A stretch of DNA of 64,000 nucleotides, taken from positions 1 to 64,000 of the forward strand of contig JAFAYL010000026.1 in NCBI GenBank assembly GCA_019240405.1, written 5' to 3'. The notes under the pieces are model-generated. The model was given only the letters and a program-made list of their open reading frames with translations. It did not search any database and was not told where the DNA came from. Position 1 is the stretch's first letter. Each line of letters opens with the position of its first letter. The stretch is from Acidobacteriaceae bacterium (GTDB lineage Bacteria > Acidobacteriota > Terriglobia > Bryobacterales > Bryobacteraceae). Shown piece by piece: positions 47,192-55,716 of this stretch. Made by a program: the position numbers and the translations under genes.

Positions 47192-47968
47192 ATGCCCGGC
47201 CATGCTTTCCTCATTCCCTCAGCGCCTCCCCGAAACTCTTGCGCTACTTCCTACGATTGGGTGGAATACTTCTATCAAAACGCGCGCGAACCGGTACTTC
47301 CCTGGACCGATGGCGTCCGCTTATCCGGGGCCGAACGGCTAACCGTGATTCCCTCCATCCAGCAGTTTCAACTTGGAGAAGGCGCAAGTGGTGCGCGCCT
47401 GCTGGAACGCGCACACCGCTTCTCCAGAGCCACCGGCGATCTCGGCCTAATCGCCGCCTTGAAACTCTTCTTACGGGAAGAGCAGCGTCATAGCAAGATC
47501 CTCGCCCGGTTCCTCCAAATCGAAAATACGGCCTGCCTCCGGAAGCACTGGGTGCACACCGCGTTTCGATGTATTCGCGGATTGGCAGGTCTCGAACTCT
47601 GTCTCAAGGTTCTAGTCACGGCGGAGCTGCTCGCCCGGCCGTATTATGCCGCTCTGCGCGATGCCACAGGTTCACCCTTGCTCAGAAGCCTCTCGCAGCG
47701 CATTCTGGAGGAGGAAGGCGCGCACCTGCGCTTCCAAGCCTTCGCGCTTAGCCGTTTTCAGAGCCGCCATTCTCGACTCGCGCGAGATCTCACCAAGGGA
47801 TCTCACATCGTGCTGTTAGCCGCAACAGCAGTGCTCGTCTGGCTACAACATAAGCCCGTCTTCAGAGCCGCCGGACGAACATTCCGGGAATTCTGGAAAG
47901 AGACATGGCTCGAGTTTGATCTGCTCTACCGCGAGTCGCCACGTTCGCCCAGCCCAGAAACAAAGTAA
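47192..47968 (+). CDS. Ferritin-like di-iron domain protein
   Basis: 258 aa. Two helix motifs spaced as in ferritin-like di-iron proteins: LFLREEQRHSKILARFL (ExxH) and RILEEEGAHLRFQAFAL (EExxxH). A C-terminal hydrophobic helix (IVLLAATAVLVWLQ) may anchor it to the membrane. This combination suggests an oxidase or hydroxylase-type enzyme rather than iron storage, but the substrate is unknown. It ends about 36 bp before the YefM/YoeB pair and does not overlap it. Confidence 0.65.
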   Translation: MPGHAFLIPSAPPRNSCATSYDWVEYFYQNAREPVLPWTDGVRLSGAERLTVIPSIQQFQLGEGASGARLLERAHRFSRATGDLGLIAALKLFLREEQRHSKILARFLQIENTACLRKHWVHTAFRCIRGLAGLELCLKVLVTAELLARPYYAALRDATGSPLLRSLSQRILEEEGAHLRFQAFALSRFQSRHSRLARDLTKGSHIVLLAATAVLVWLQHKPVFRAAGRTFREFWKETWLEFDLLYRESPRSPSPETK

Positions 47969-47969
47969 C

Positions 47970-47986
47970 GTACAGGAACTCTGTAC
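47970..47986. promoter_or_regulatory. Candidate YefM operator
   Basis: GTACAG-GAACT-CTGTAC is a perfect 6-bp inverted repeat just before the antitoxin gene, overlapping TACAAT (47984-47989), a possible -10. The right arm contains TGTACA, the hexamer recognised by characterised YefM antitoxins. Confidence 0.6.
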
Positions 47987-48004
47987 AATATAAAACGGTG
48001 CTGG

Positions 48005-48292
48005 ATGTCAACCGAAACCACCTACACAAGTCTTCGCCAAAATCTGGCCAGCGTTCTCGATCAGGTTGTCGATCAACACGAAACCGTGATCGTTCGGCGC
48101 AAGGGAGCCCGCGATGTCGCCCTTATTCCGGCTAGCGAACTCGCCGGGCTAATGGAAACCGCCCACCTGCTCCGTTCCCCACGTAATACGCGGCGCTTGC
48201 TCGGGGCGTTACAACGCGCAAAGCATGGGAAGCAGAAACCAGGAACGGTAGCCGGCCTCAGGCGAGAGATGCTCGGTGCCAGGGGAAGCTAG
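48005..48292 (+). CDS. yefM: Phd/YefM-family antitoxin
   Basis: 95 aa. N-terminal Phd/YefM DNA-binding domain (TETTYTSLRQNLASVLDQVV, HETVIVRRKGARDVALIPAS) and a charged C-terminal arm for toxin binding (LRSPRNTRRLLGALQRAK). It neutralises YoeB and represses the operon. It overlaps the toxin start by 17 bp and has a GTACAG/CTGTAC operator upstream. Confidence 0.92.
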   Translation: MSTETTYTSLRQNLASVLDQVVDQHETVIVRRKGARDVALIPASELAGLMETAHLLRSPRNTRRLLGALQRAKHGKQKPGTVAGLRREMLGARGS

Positions 48293-48548
48293 ACGAGTCG
48301 CCATCTTCCAACCCGAATTTCGAGAGGATCTGCGATTTTGGGTGAACTCCGACCGAACCACGGCGCTGAGAGTGTTGGATCTGGTCGAGGCTGTGATGCG
48401 CGATCCGTTCAAAGGCCTAGGTAAGCCGGAGCCATTGAGATATCTTCTTTCGGGTTGTTGGTCGCGTCGGATCACCCAGGAACACCGCCTCGTGTACCGC
48501 GTCACGCACGAAACCATCGATTTTCTTCAGGCCCGCTATCATTATTAG
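48276..48548 (+). CDS. yoeB: Txe/YoeB-family mRNA-interferase toxin
   Basis: 90 aa, GTG start within the antitoxin gene. YoeB/RelE fold: FQPEFREDLRFWVNSDRTTA, VEAVMRDPFKGLGKPEPLRY, SGCWSRRITQEHRLVYRV and the C-terminal ARYHY, with the catalytic Glu, Arg, His and Tyr of YoeB in place. It cleaves mRNA in the ribosomal A site when freed from YefM. Confidence 0.92.
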   Translation: MPGEARRVAIFQPEFREDLRFWVNSDRTTALRVLDLVEAVMRDPFKGLGKPEPLRYLLSGCWSRRITQEHRLVYRVTHETIDFLQARYHY

Positions 48549-48817
48549 TCCTGAACCTCTCAATCCAGGAGTACCAATGAAACTCAATCTTCCGAACCTT
48601 GGAGCAAGAGCGAGACATTCTTTATAACAACGCAGCGCGGTTTCTGAGGCTGAACACGATATCGTATTAACGTATTCAGGTGACCCCGGCAGTCTGGCTG
48701 TTTACAGATGGAATTCAAGATTCCGGAATCGGTTACTCCGCTCAGTTTCCATTGCTGCACTCCGCGGCAAAGACAACCAGCTCGGCCAATTCCTGCACTG
48801 TCGCATCGCCTGGACTC

Positions 48818-49744
48818 ATGATCGGCAAGCCAGTCTGCTTCCTGGTTCTGACTGGCTGTACTGTCGCCCTCGCACAGACGAAAGCCGTGTTTATTAAGGA
48901 CGGACAGATATATAAAGCCGAGTATCCAGAGTATGACTCGACACGGCTCACAAATGATGCCGTTGCCAAGCGAGGCCCCCGATGGTCCCCGGACGGGAAT
49001 AAGATCGTTTTCCTAGATGATGAATGGACAAAAACTTCGATTGGAACTCTCGTCGTTATCACGAGCGGGGGCTCCGTGGTGGGCCGCTATCCTGTCGCGA
49101 CTGTTCAGCCTGACCGGACACCAATCTCAGGCATGCGCGCCGTGGATAACATCGGGTGGTTAGATCAGATGCACATCTACGCTGTCGGAAGCGTCAACCC
49201 TTACATCGTTGAATTCAGAGCCATCGATATAAATACTCGAAAGCTAACGGGCTTCGGCGGCAGCGGCTTTTCAACATGCACCACGGGAGGCACGGGGGGA
49301 GGCACAGTTGCGTTTTGGAGCGCTGTTTTTCCACCGGAAAAAGTTATGACGTTGCGCATGTCATCCGCCACAACGGACCTGTTTGAATTCCCTGATACTG
49401 ACAAGCTCCCGACGCTAAATATCCCGCTTGCTTGGGACGGCGATTGCGGCGCGATTGCTTTCGTAGATCCTAGACCACCGCTGCACCTTGTTGTTATTGG
49501 AATACACCATAGACGCGCGGTTGTGCTACTGCCCGAAAACATGAAAGAGACTCCCGCGGTTTTTGGAACCAAGAATGGCTTCATTATCGGAATCAATGGG
49601 CGGTTGCTATTCAATCGAATCACTGGCACGCTTGGGAGTACTCCCGATTCCGTGCTACAGGAGATCGTCAGGAACCGCGCGCTGCGTGAGGAAACCGAAA
49701 CAAAGCTGGGGGGAGCTGAATGGGATTGGTGGACTGCTTACTGA
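48818..49744 (+). CDS. Probable lipoprotein with TolB-like beta-propeller segment
   Basis: 308 aa from ATG 48818, chosen because the protein then begins MIGKPVCFLVLTGC, a short signal with a lipobox (LTGC); the open frame upstream is not signal-like. Residues 45-70 contain a PD40/TolB blade (RGPRWSPDGNKIVFLDDE). Later segments show further beta blades and a Gly-rich loop (TCTTGGTGGGTVAFWS). Surface or periplasmic binding protein, partner unknown. It lies between the two toxin-antitoxin modules; the 269 bp upstream hold nothing clear. Confidence 0.6.
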   Translation: MIGKPVCFLVLTGCTVALAQTKAVFIKDGQIYKAEYPEYDSTRLTNDAVAKRGPRWSPDGNKIVFLDDEWTKTSIGTLVVITSGGSVVGRYPVATVQPDRTPISGMRAVDNIGWLDQMHIYAVGSVNPYIVEFRAIDINTRKLTGFGGSGFSTCTTGGTGGGTVAFWSAVFPPEKVMTLRMSSATTDLFEFPDTDKLPTLNIPLAWDGDCGAIAFVDPRPPLHLVVIGIHHRRAVVLLPENMKETPAVFGTKNGFIIGINGRLLFNRITGTLGSTPDSVLQEIVRNRALREETETKLGGAEWDWWTAY

Positions 49745-49941
49745 ATCGGGCCTCAGAAGCCGAATCGCTTAGCATCCCCTGAAAAGTGAACCGAATCTAC
49801 TGCCTGGAGCGGAAAATCGGCGCTAAGGTGTTGCCAAGCATATAACAGCTTACGTAGGCGCCTGGCGCGCCTGACAATGGGTTTTTTGAAGGAATCCTTA
49901 CCGCTAACGAAAAGTCATCTGTACGAATTAAATCTCTGCTT

Positions 49942-50715
49942 CTACTGAACGCCTGCCCGTCTTACGGCTCGCCGCGGACGGGTAGGACCAAAGCGCACTT
50001 GACGCACCCGGTTATCGTAGCCCGTCTTGTTTGCCGTCAGCGTAATTTCAAGCCGTTCCGATCGATGCGGATTGTAGACAAGCGCAGGTCGAAAACACAC
50101 GAGGCACTCAGAGCCCTCATACCGGACGCTCGGGTAAATGATCCCGTTTGAGCCCTGATCGAGCAAGTGCCGGGCTAGCGCTTGCGACGCCGCGTAACAC
50201 TGCGGTACTGGTTCGGGTTGCAGGAATTTGTGAAAGTCCTCGGGCGGGTCTAGCACGTGAAAGTCGGCTTGGAAATCCGCTAGCCAATCGTCGTACATGG
50301 TCAGATCGCGTTGAGGCCGTTGATCCGGCGCGTCGGGCACGACAATCTCGCCTAGCCGTCGAGCCTTGTGATACACCACTTCGGCAATTGAAGCTTTCTG
50401 ACGGTCCGCGGCATACCAGGCACCCCTGGTGTTGTCGTTGAATCGCGATCCTGATTCGTTTGGGTGTGCATATGCCGCATTCACCACGTGCGCGTTTGGA
50501 ATCGCGTACAGCAGTTCGAATGTGCTAATTCCGATCGATCCTCGTTCTTCGCTCTGAACCCGATCGTTGGTCGCGCCATCCAACAACACCAAATCTTCAA
50601 CCTCTTTGGGGTTCTCGGCAATCGTTGAAAGCACGGTTCCACTTTCGCTATAACGCGAGGGAATTAACCGGTGCGAATCCTGCCAGCGAAACGGGCGAAC
50701 TTCAGGATCTGTCAA
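49942..50715 (-). CDS. RES-domain toxin
   Basis: 257 aa, TTG start overlapping the antitoxin stop (TTGA). RES domain: HRLIPSRYSESGTVLSTIAE, SRFNDNTRGAWYAADRQKAS with IAEVV (the Arg and the following Tyr of the fold), and a NGIIYPSVRYEGSECLVCFR segment with the Ser of the family name. RES toxins are ADP-ribosyltransferase-like enzymes that deplete or modify NAD-linked targets. An N-terminal extension of about 80 residues makes it longer than the minimal toxin. Confidence 0.85.
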   Translation of the reverse strand: MTDPEVRPFRWQDSHRLIPSRYSESGTVLSTIAENPKEVEDLVLLDGATNDRVQSEERGSIGISTFELLYAIPNAHVVNAAYAHPNESGSRFNDNTRGAWYAADRQKASIAEVVYHKARRLGEIVVPDAPDQRPQRDLTMYDDWLADFQADFHVLDPPEDFHKFLQPEPVPQCYAASQALARHLLDQGSNGIIYPSVRYEGSECLVCFRPALVYNPHRSERLEITLTANKTGYDNRVRQVRFGPTRPRRAVRRAGVQ

Positions 50716-51155
50716 CGGCCGCCGCGCCAGGAATCTAGCATCCGGCGCACCTGGAACATTCCCGGTTGCCCCTGGCGAATCATGTACTCAATCGGCGCAT
50801 TCCCGCCAAACATGGCCCCGCGATTCCCAAGCCTCACCCAGCGGTCGGCCCACTCGTCTCCAAAATAGATATGCAGCGCCTTATAAATGCCGATGACCAG
50901 CGAAATTCTGAGCAGCGTGTCCTGCGTCAGCTTCTGCTTCTTCGGTTCGCTTTTCCAACTGTGGAACGTAGATGATGCGATGCCTCCCAGCAACCCGCGC
51001 GCCTGAGACTCCGTCAACTCCCATTTCCCTGCAATCTTCAAAAATGCTTTGATCGCGCTTCCGCTTAATCGCTCGCGAACTTTCGGATCCGTCAAATCGG
51101 GTGAGCGATCAAACGAATATCCCGCGATGATGGGCGGCGCCGCTAATGTCGCCAT
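50712..51155 (-). CDS. Xre/MbcA/ParS-type antitoxin of the RES toxin
   Basis: 147 aa from ATG 51155; the frame extends further upstream but the domain starts here. Xre-like N-terminal region (IKAFLKIAGKWELTESQARG, LLGGIASSTFHSWKSEPKKQ) and the DUF2384 C-terminal part (LVIGIYKALHIYFGDEWADR, GNRGAMFGGNAPIEYM), which blocks the RES active site in characterised pairs. Coupled with the toxin by a 4-bp overlap. Confidence 0.88.
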   Translation of the reverse strand: MATLAAPPIIAGYSFDRSPDLTDPKVRERLSGSAIKAFLKIAGKWELTESQARGLLGGIASSTFHSWKSEPKKQKLTQDTLLRISLVIGIYKALHIYFGDEWADRWVRLGNRGAMFGGNAPIEYMIRQGQPGMFQVRRMLDSWRGGR

Positions 51156-51560
51156 AAGTTCTCGATTCCGTAATCGATTATCCACGAAATCGAGAAGATC
51201 TGCAATGCACTCAACTGCCGGTCTGGTACTCCTCACGATTGAATGAGAGAACAACCCGGCGCCCAAAACTCTGCACCCCTTCAGGAAAATTGTTGATTCG
51301 AAAGAAAAAGGCCTTCCCCGAACTTTGGTGACAGCCGAGTTCTAGGCGCGAAACTAGCCGGCCCGAAAGGCTCGGCTCGCACCTTCAGTTAGCTTAGTCT
51401 GGCGCACGATATGGTCCTGGAGAACCGATTTTGAAAAAAATTGGTTCCACTACAGGGCAACCAGACGGAAGTACCGCCTAAAGCCGTGCTAACCTGCCCG
51501 CCTCTCTTGAGACTGAGAATATTGCCTTGCGACTCGACTTAATCTTTATAGGGCCAACTC
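51156..51560 (+). other. 405-bp leader region with two GAAA-capped hairpins upstream of the Flp pilin gene
   Basis: Hairpin 1: 51356-51375, GCCG/CGGC outer stem, a G-T pair, one C-C mismatch, CC/GG inner stem, GAAA loop. Hairpin 2: 51423-51446, AACCGATTTT with AAAATTGGTT (one G-T pair), GAAA loop. Then ACAGGGCAACC and CCTAAAGCC (51452-51484) faintly recall the c-di-GMP-I (GEMM) riboswitch core, but its second half is not found. Structured 5' leader is likely; identity unsure. Confidence 0.35.
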
Positions 51561-51806
51561 TTGCGATCACGACCCTCTCCGCTGGACAGCCACGTCACGA
51601 CCTCCGGGGGAGATCTGATAAACACGAGACACGCTTCGCTCGCGCGTGACCTCAGCCGTGATGAAACCGGTCAGGATCTCATTGAGTATTCTCTCCTCCT
51701 CGCCTTTATCGCACTTGCGGCAATGGCGCTGCTTTTGAGTGCGGGCGGTGGTATCAAGACCCTCTGGACCCACATCAATAGCAGCCTCACTAGCGCCGCC
51801 TCCTAG
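51561..51806 (+). CDS. Flp/Fap-type pilin
   Basis: About 81 aa if started at TTG 51561; the real start is uncertain because no Shine-Dalgarno is visible. The Flp core is clear: DETGQDLIEYSLLLAFIALA followed by a hydrophobic helix and a short hydrophilic tail (LWTHINSSLTSAAS). The Gly-Gln before DLIEY is the prepilin peptidase site region. Flp pilins form tight-adherence pili; no Tad assembly genes are present here. A structured leader lies upstream. Confidence 0.82.
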   Translation: MRSRPSPLDSHVTTSGGDLINTRHASLARDLSRDETGQDLIEYSLLLAFIALAAMALLLSAGGGIKTLWTHINSSLTSAAS

Positions 51807-51868
51807 CCGGTATCATCCATACGGAGCCGGAGGCGCCTACGCGTTCACCCACGCGCTAACATTCTCCT

Positions 51869-53431
51869 GTGAATGACGGCCATAAGCCTCGTCGAGCGCA
51901 GGCAAAGCTTCTGCTTGTCCTGCTCGCAATTCTCGCCATCAAGACGATTTTCCTGGTCGCCGACTCGCGTCCCGCTTACTTCTTCGGAGATTCGGAGTCT
52001 TACCTAGGAACCGCGACCATTAAATATATTCCTCCCGATCGCAGCTTCCTTTACGGTTTGTTTCTCCGGCGGGTTGCGTTTCACGCTCATTCGCTCCAAG
52101 CAATGGTCGACACTCAAGTACTTCTCTCCGCGTTCGCGGCATGGCTGCTCTCCATTACTCTCGTACGCTTCTTCTCAATACCCCTCGGCATCGCCGCATT
52201 CTTCGGCCTCCTCTGTGCGGTCGAGCCTCTTCAACTCCTCATGGAACGCTACGTCATGACCGAGACCCTCGCCACATTCGCATTCGCAGTCCATTTCGCG
52301 TTCTTACTTGCCTATGTATGCCGCGAGAGTATCTGGACGCTGCTCTCAGCCCAAGCATTCGGTGTTCTGCTCATTACCTTCCGCATAAGCTTCCTTCCTG
52401 AGGTTCTTGTTAACTCGGTATTAGCTCCTCTGTTGACCCAAAACGGAGCCTCCGTATTGCGAGCAGTTGGCGCGAAGCTGAAGAGACGCGCTGTTCCAGT
52501 GCCGCCGCCTCAAATCGGACTGCTCGCCGCACATCTCGCGCTGTCCTTGGTTGTCAGCCAGGGACTGCTTACCGCTTACAAAAACTGGAATGGACGGCTA
52601 TCTCACCGCGAACCGGCTTTGCTCTACTCAAGCGGCGCGTTTCTGCTTTCTGATCTGTCGCCCCTAGTGGAACCTCAGGACTTCCCGGTCCCTGAATACC
52701 GCAAAGCGATCTTCGACAATCTGCATGTCGACACGCACGATTTATTGATGCGTCCGGCTCAGCATTTCATGGTCGGAGGCCTCTGGTTCAACATTCAAAA
52801 AGCATTTCCAAACCCGCGAGAGGCTGACCGCGTCGCTACAGCAACAGCCATGCACGCGCTCTTGAGGCAGCCCGGAGGCGCGATCCGGCTCGCCCTACAG
52901 ACATTCGCGTTGTATTTCCATCCCAGGATGCTGAAACACTGGCTGCTGATCGACGAAGGTTACGGTAACCGCATGAGTCCGAACACGCGCAATTGGCTGC
53001 ACCGGGTATATGGAGTTTCCAATCCGAAAGAATTCGAGCCGTCTGTCTCGAAAGCCTGGCACATGACCGCGTTCCCCTGGTATTGGATGGTGCTATGCAC
53101 GCTCGCTGCGTCGCCGCTGCTGCCGTGTTTCTCGCGCGGACCGCAGAAGCGTTTGACAACCGTTTGTGCCGTAACAGCTCTGCTGTTTCTGGCAGGCGCC
53201 ACTGTTCTCGTTGACCGCCCAACTCCCAGATTTCTGACCACGGATGCTTGGCTCGCGCTTCTGATTCTCGGGATCGGCGCGGGAGCGCTTGCCCATCATT
53301 TCAGGCCCAGCTCCTTCAAAATCTCTTCTCGATTCTCATCTAAACGAGGCGCAAGCCGTTCAATTGCTCCCGGTGTTCGACTGAAACCGACCGGAATGGA
53401 CACCGTCCGGATCTCGCCTTCTGAGGGGTGA
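51869..53431 (+). CDS. Polytopic membrane protein, glycosyltransferase-like
   Basis: 520 aa, GTG start without a clear ribosome-binding site. Around ten helices spread over the length; the first loop has YFFGDSESYLGTATIKYIPP, an Asp-Ser-Glu motif placed like the catalytic acid loop of GT-C glycosyltransferases (GT39/83 type). That assignment is tentative. The last 45 codons (53296-53431) overlap, antisense, the end of the CoA-transferase gene, and read as basic low-complexity residues, so the original stop may have been lost. Confidence 0.6.
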   Translation: MNDGHKPRRAQAKLLLVLLAILAIKTIFLVADSRPAYFFGDSESYLGTATIKYIPPDRSFLYGLFLRRVAFHAHSLQAMVDTQVLLSAFAAWLLSITLVRFFSIPLGIAAFFGLLCAVEPLQLLMERYVMTETLATFAFAVHFAFLLAYVCRESIWTLLSAQAFGVLLITFRISFLPEVLVNSVLAPLLTQNGASVLRAVGAKLKRRAVPVPPPQIGLLAAHLALSLVVSQGLLTAYKNWNGRLSHREPALLYSSGAFLLSDLSPLVEPQDFPVPEYRKAIFDNLHVDTHDLLMRPAQHFMVGGLWFNIQKAFPNPREADRVATATAMHALLRQPGGAIRLALQTFALYFHPRMLKHWLLIDEGYGNRMSPNTRNWLHRVYGVSNPKEFEPSVSKAWHMTAFPWYWMVLCTLAASPLLPCFSRGPQKRLTTVCAVTALLFLAGATVLVDRPTPRFLTTDAWLALLILGIGAGALAHHFRPSSFKISSRFSSKRGASRSIAPGVRLKPTGMDTVRISPSEG

Positions 53432-54444
53432 ACATCGCGATAGAAAAAATCGAGCGCCCGTAAATGCGGATCTTCAAGCAATTCCTCCGGCGCGAGAATC
53501 GGCGACATCGGAATATCGGCCGCCTCAAGCAGCCGCATCCATTCCTCCGTCGTGCGCTCGCGCAAGATCTCCGCGAGAATGCCATAGAGCTGATCTATAT
53601 GTTTGCTCCTCGCCGCATGGTTCGCGAACCGCGCATCGGCAGCATATTCCGGCTTACCGGCGATTTCGAAAAATCGCTTCCAGTGCGCCGTGCTGTAAGG
53701 CATCAGCCCAATGTAGCCATCTTTCGTACGATACGGCCTGCGATGCGGTGACAGGACGCGATCGTAGCCCATACCGCCAAGCGCCGGCACGAAAGTCTCG
53801 CCCGCCAGATGCTCGATCATCATGAAAGAAACCAGGTTTTCGAACATCGGCACTTCAATCGCTTGCCCCACCCCGGACCGCTCGCGCTCATACAGCGCAA
53901 GTCCGATGGCATACGCAGCCGACAGCCCGGCCACTTTATCCGCAACAATCGTGTTTACGAATTTCGGACCGCCCGGATTGTTGCGCCCCTCGAGGGAAGC
54001 CGTCCCGCTCATCGCTTGGATAATGTCGTCATAAGCCGGACGGCCGGCATACGGCCCGCCTTCCGAAAACCCGTACGCTCCGCAATGAATTAAACGCGGA
54101 TTCCGCTCGCGCAAGCTGGCATAGTCGAGCCCGAATCGCGCAAGCGAGCGCGGCCGCAGCGTGTACACGAACACATCCGCGGTAGCCAGCAGCTTCAGCA
54201 TGATCTGCCTGTCTTCTTCGCGTTCCAGATTGAGCGCGATGCTCCGTTTATTGCGGTTCGTATTGAGAAAAGCCGCGCCCATTCCCGCGTGTCGAAACGG
54301 CGCTACGTCGCGAAAGATATCGCCCGATGGCGATTCCACTTTAATCACGTCCGCGCCCATGTCGCCCAGGATCTGGGTCGCGTACGGACCCATCACAATC
54401 GTGGTTAAATCGATGACGCGAATTCCAGCGAGCGGCCCTGCCAT
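53296..54444 (-). CDS. CaiB/BaiF-family CoA transferase (class III)
   Basis: 382 aa. N-terminal GIRVIDLTTIVMGPYATQIL and GADVIKVESPSGDIFRD, the nucleophile Asp in VADKVAGLSAAYAIGLAL, and YERERSGVGQAIEVPMFENL are family hallmarks. It moves CoA between carboxylates; the substrate is not evident. It is divergent from the ATL gene with only 9 bp between the starts. Its 3' end overlaps the membrane protein gene by 136 bp. Confidence 0.92.
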   Translation of the reverse strand: MAGPLAGIRVIDLTTIVMGPYATQILGDMGADVIKVESPSGDIFRDVAPFRHAGMGAAFLNTNRNKRSIALNLEREEDRQIMLKLLATADVFVYTLRPRSLARFGLDYASLRERNPRLIHCGAYGFSEGGPYAGRPAYDDIIQAMSGTASLEGRNNPGGPKFVNTIVADKVAGLSAAYAIGLALYERERSGVGQAIEVPMFENLVSFMMIEHLAGETFVPALGGMGYDRVLSPHRRPYRTKDGYIGLMPYSTAHWKRFFEIAGKPEYAADARFANHAARSKHIDQLYGILAEILRERTTEEWMRLLEAADIPMSPILAPEELLEDPHLRALDFFYRDVHPSEGEIRTVSIPVGFSRTPGAIERLAPRLDENREEILKELGLK

Positions 54445-54453
54445 GATGCTTTT

Positions 54454-54804
54454 ATGAAGATCGCACGCCCGCCGGCGCGGTCAATCGCGTCCGGCAGAAT
54501 GGAAACTGCGATTCGCGCCGCCATTCTTCGCATCCCGCGCGGTAAAGTCGCCACCTACGGGCAAGTGGCCGAAGCGGCCGGATACCCGAGATATCACCGG
54601 CAAGTCGCCCAGGTGCTCCGGAAATCAGGACACGGACTTCCCTGGCACCGCGTCCTCGGCGCAGGCGGTCAAATAAAATGCACACGCGACGGCGGCTTCG
54701 AGCAGCGCATGCGTCTCGAAATGGAAGGCGTTCGCTTCCGCGGTTCCCGTGTCAATCTGACCGAACATCAGTATCTCTTCCGCCGCTTATCGCAGCACTC
54801 GTAG
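54454..54804 (+). CDS. Alkyltransferase-like protein (MGMT family, no acceptor Cys)
   Basis: 116 aa from ATG 54454; ATG 54499 would give a shorter version. MGMT DNA-binding domain: IPRGKVATYGQVAEAAGYPR with the helix-turn-helix Arg region and then LPWHRVLGAGGQIK. The alkyl-acceptor motif PCHRV is PWHRV, the Trp substitution of ATL proteins, which flag O6-alkylguanine for nucleotide excision repair instead of repairing it. It precedes alkB on the same strand. Confidence 0.88.
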   Translation: MKIARPPARSIASGRMETAIRAAILRIPRGKVATYGQVAEAAGYPRYHRQVAQVLRKSGHGLPWHRVLGAGGQIKCTRDGGFEQRMRLEMEGVRFRGSRVNLTEHQYLFRRLSQHS

Positions 54805-54926
54805 GGTGCGGGCATGCCCGTTCGTCTCCAGCCATTCTCTTTGGAGCGCCCAATCAAGATTCCGGCCCGGGTTGTCTGCGAATCGAATCACCTCAGTTCA
54901 TCACACCAGAGCGCATCATAGTAAGG

Positions 54927-55574
54927 ATGAGCCTGTTTGACACGCTTCCAGGCATCGGGCCGTATGAAGAATCGCTCGGCCCGGGCGCAATGGTCCTTCG
55001 TCAATTTGCGCTCGCTACAGAAAGCGCGCTTTTGTCTGCCCTCGATGGCGTGACCGCCGCGGCGCCATTCCGCCACATGGTCACCCCAGGCGGATTTCGC
55101 ATGTCAGTCGCCATGACTAACTGCGGCCCGCTAGGCTGGGTGTCCGACAGAACCGGTTACCGCTATGATCCGTGCGATTCAGCAACTGGCCTGCCTTGGC
55201 CGCCCATGCCCGAGCCTTTTACACGGCTCGCAACAGAAGCCGCGGCCCGCGCCGGATTCCCCGATTACACGCCGGACGCCTGCCTCATCAACTGTTATCA
55301 GCCCGGCGCCAAGCTGGCATTGCATCAAGACAAAGACGAGCAGGATTTCGGCCAGCCGATTGTTTCCGTATCCCTTGGCCTTCCGGCGGTCTTCCTCTTC
55401 GGCGGTCTGAAACGTTCTGATAAAACTGTCCGCGTGCCGTTGACCCATGGCGATATAGTCGTCTGGGGTGGTCCCGCCCGGCTCCGCTATCACGGCGTGC
55501 TCCCGCTCAAAGAAGGTCATCACCCGCTGCTCGGCGAGCGCCGCATCAACTTGACGTTCCGCAAAGCAGGTTGA
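54927..55574 (+). CDS. alkB: Alpha-ketoglutarate-dependent DNA demethylase AlkB
   Basis: 215 aa from ATG 54927 with AAGG two bases before it; the frame extending upstream is not part of it. The Fe(II) ligands are H133 and D135 (ALHQDKDE) and H189 (RLRYHG). The 2-oxoglutarate Arg and substrate Arg lie in RRINLTFR (E. coli R204/R210 equivalents). Length and spacing match E. coli AlkB with a 2-residue offset. It oxidatively removes methyl groups from N1-mA and N3-mC. Likely co-functional with the ATL gene 122 bp upstream. Confidence 0.93.
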   Translation: MSLFDTLPGIGPYEESLGPGAMVLRQFALATESALLSALDGVTAAAPFRHMVTPGGFRMSVAMTNCGPLGWVSDRTGYRYDPCDSATGLPWPPMPEPFTRLATEAAARAGFPDYTPDACLINCYQPGAKLALHQDKDEQDFGQPIVSVSLGLPAVFLFGGLKRSDKTVRVPLTHGDIVVWGGPARLRYHGVLPLKEGHHPLLGERRINLTFRKAG

Positions 55575-55617
55575 TGTTGTCAACTCGGTCCGCTTCTAAT
55601 TGGCTGCGATATGTACT

Positions 55618-55702
55618 TGGTGCGGAGAGGGGGACTTGAACCCCCACGGTGTTACCCGCTAGCACCTCAAGCTAGTGCGTCTGCCAATTCCGCCATCTCC
55701 GC
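55618..55702 (-). tRNA. tRNA-Leu (GAG anticodon)
   Basis: The reverse strand begins GCGGAGATGGCGGAATTGGC. The anticodon arm is CTAGCTTGAGGTGCTAG with anticodon GAG, a long variable arm follows (class II), and the T-arm is GGGGGTTCAAGTCCCC. The acceptor stem GCGGAGA/TCTCCGC is followed by A and an encoded CCA. 85 nt in all. Confidence 0.94.
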
Positions 55703-55716
55703 AGTTGTGTAAATGC

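Noticed and set aside
51441-51500. Firm call of a c-di-GMP riboswitch
   Set aside because: Only the first half of the core loosely matches, with altered spacing (GGGCAACC for GGGCAAACC), and the second helix is absent; kept only as a speculative finding.
54678-54926. Extension of the AlkB frame upstream
   Set aside because: It overlaps the ATL gene in another frame and adds non-protein-like residues; length from 54927 matches E. coli AlkB.
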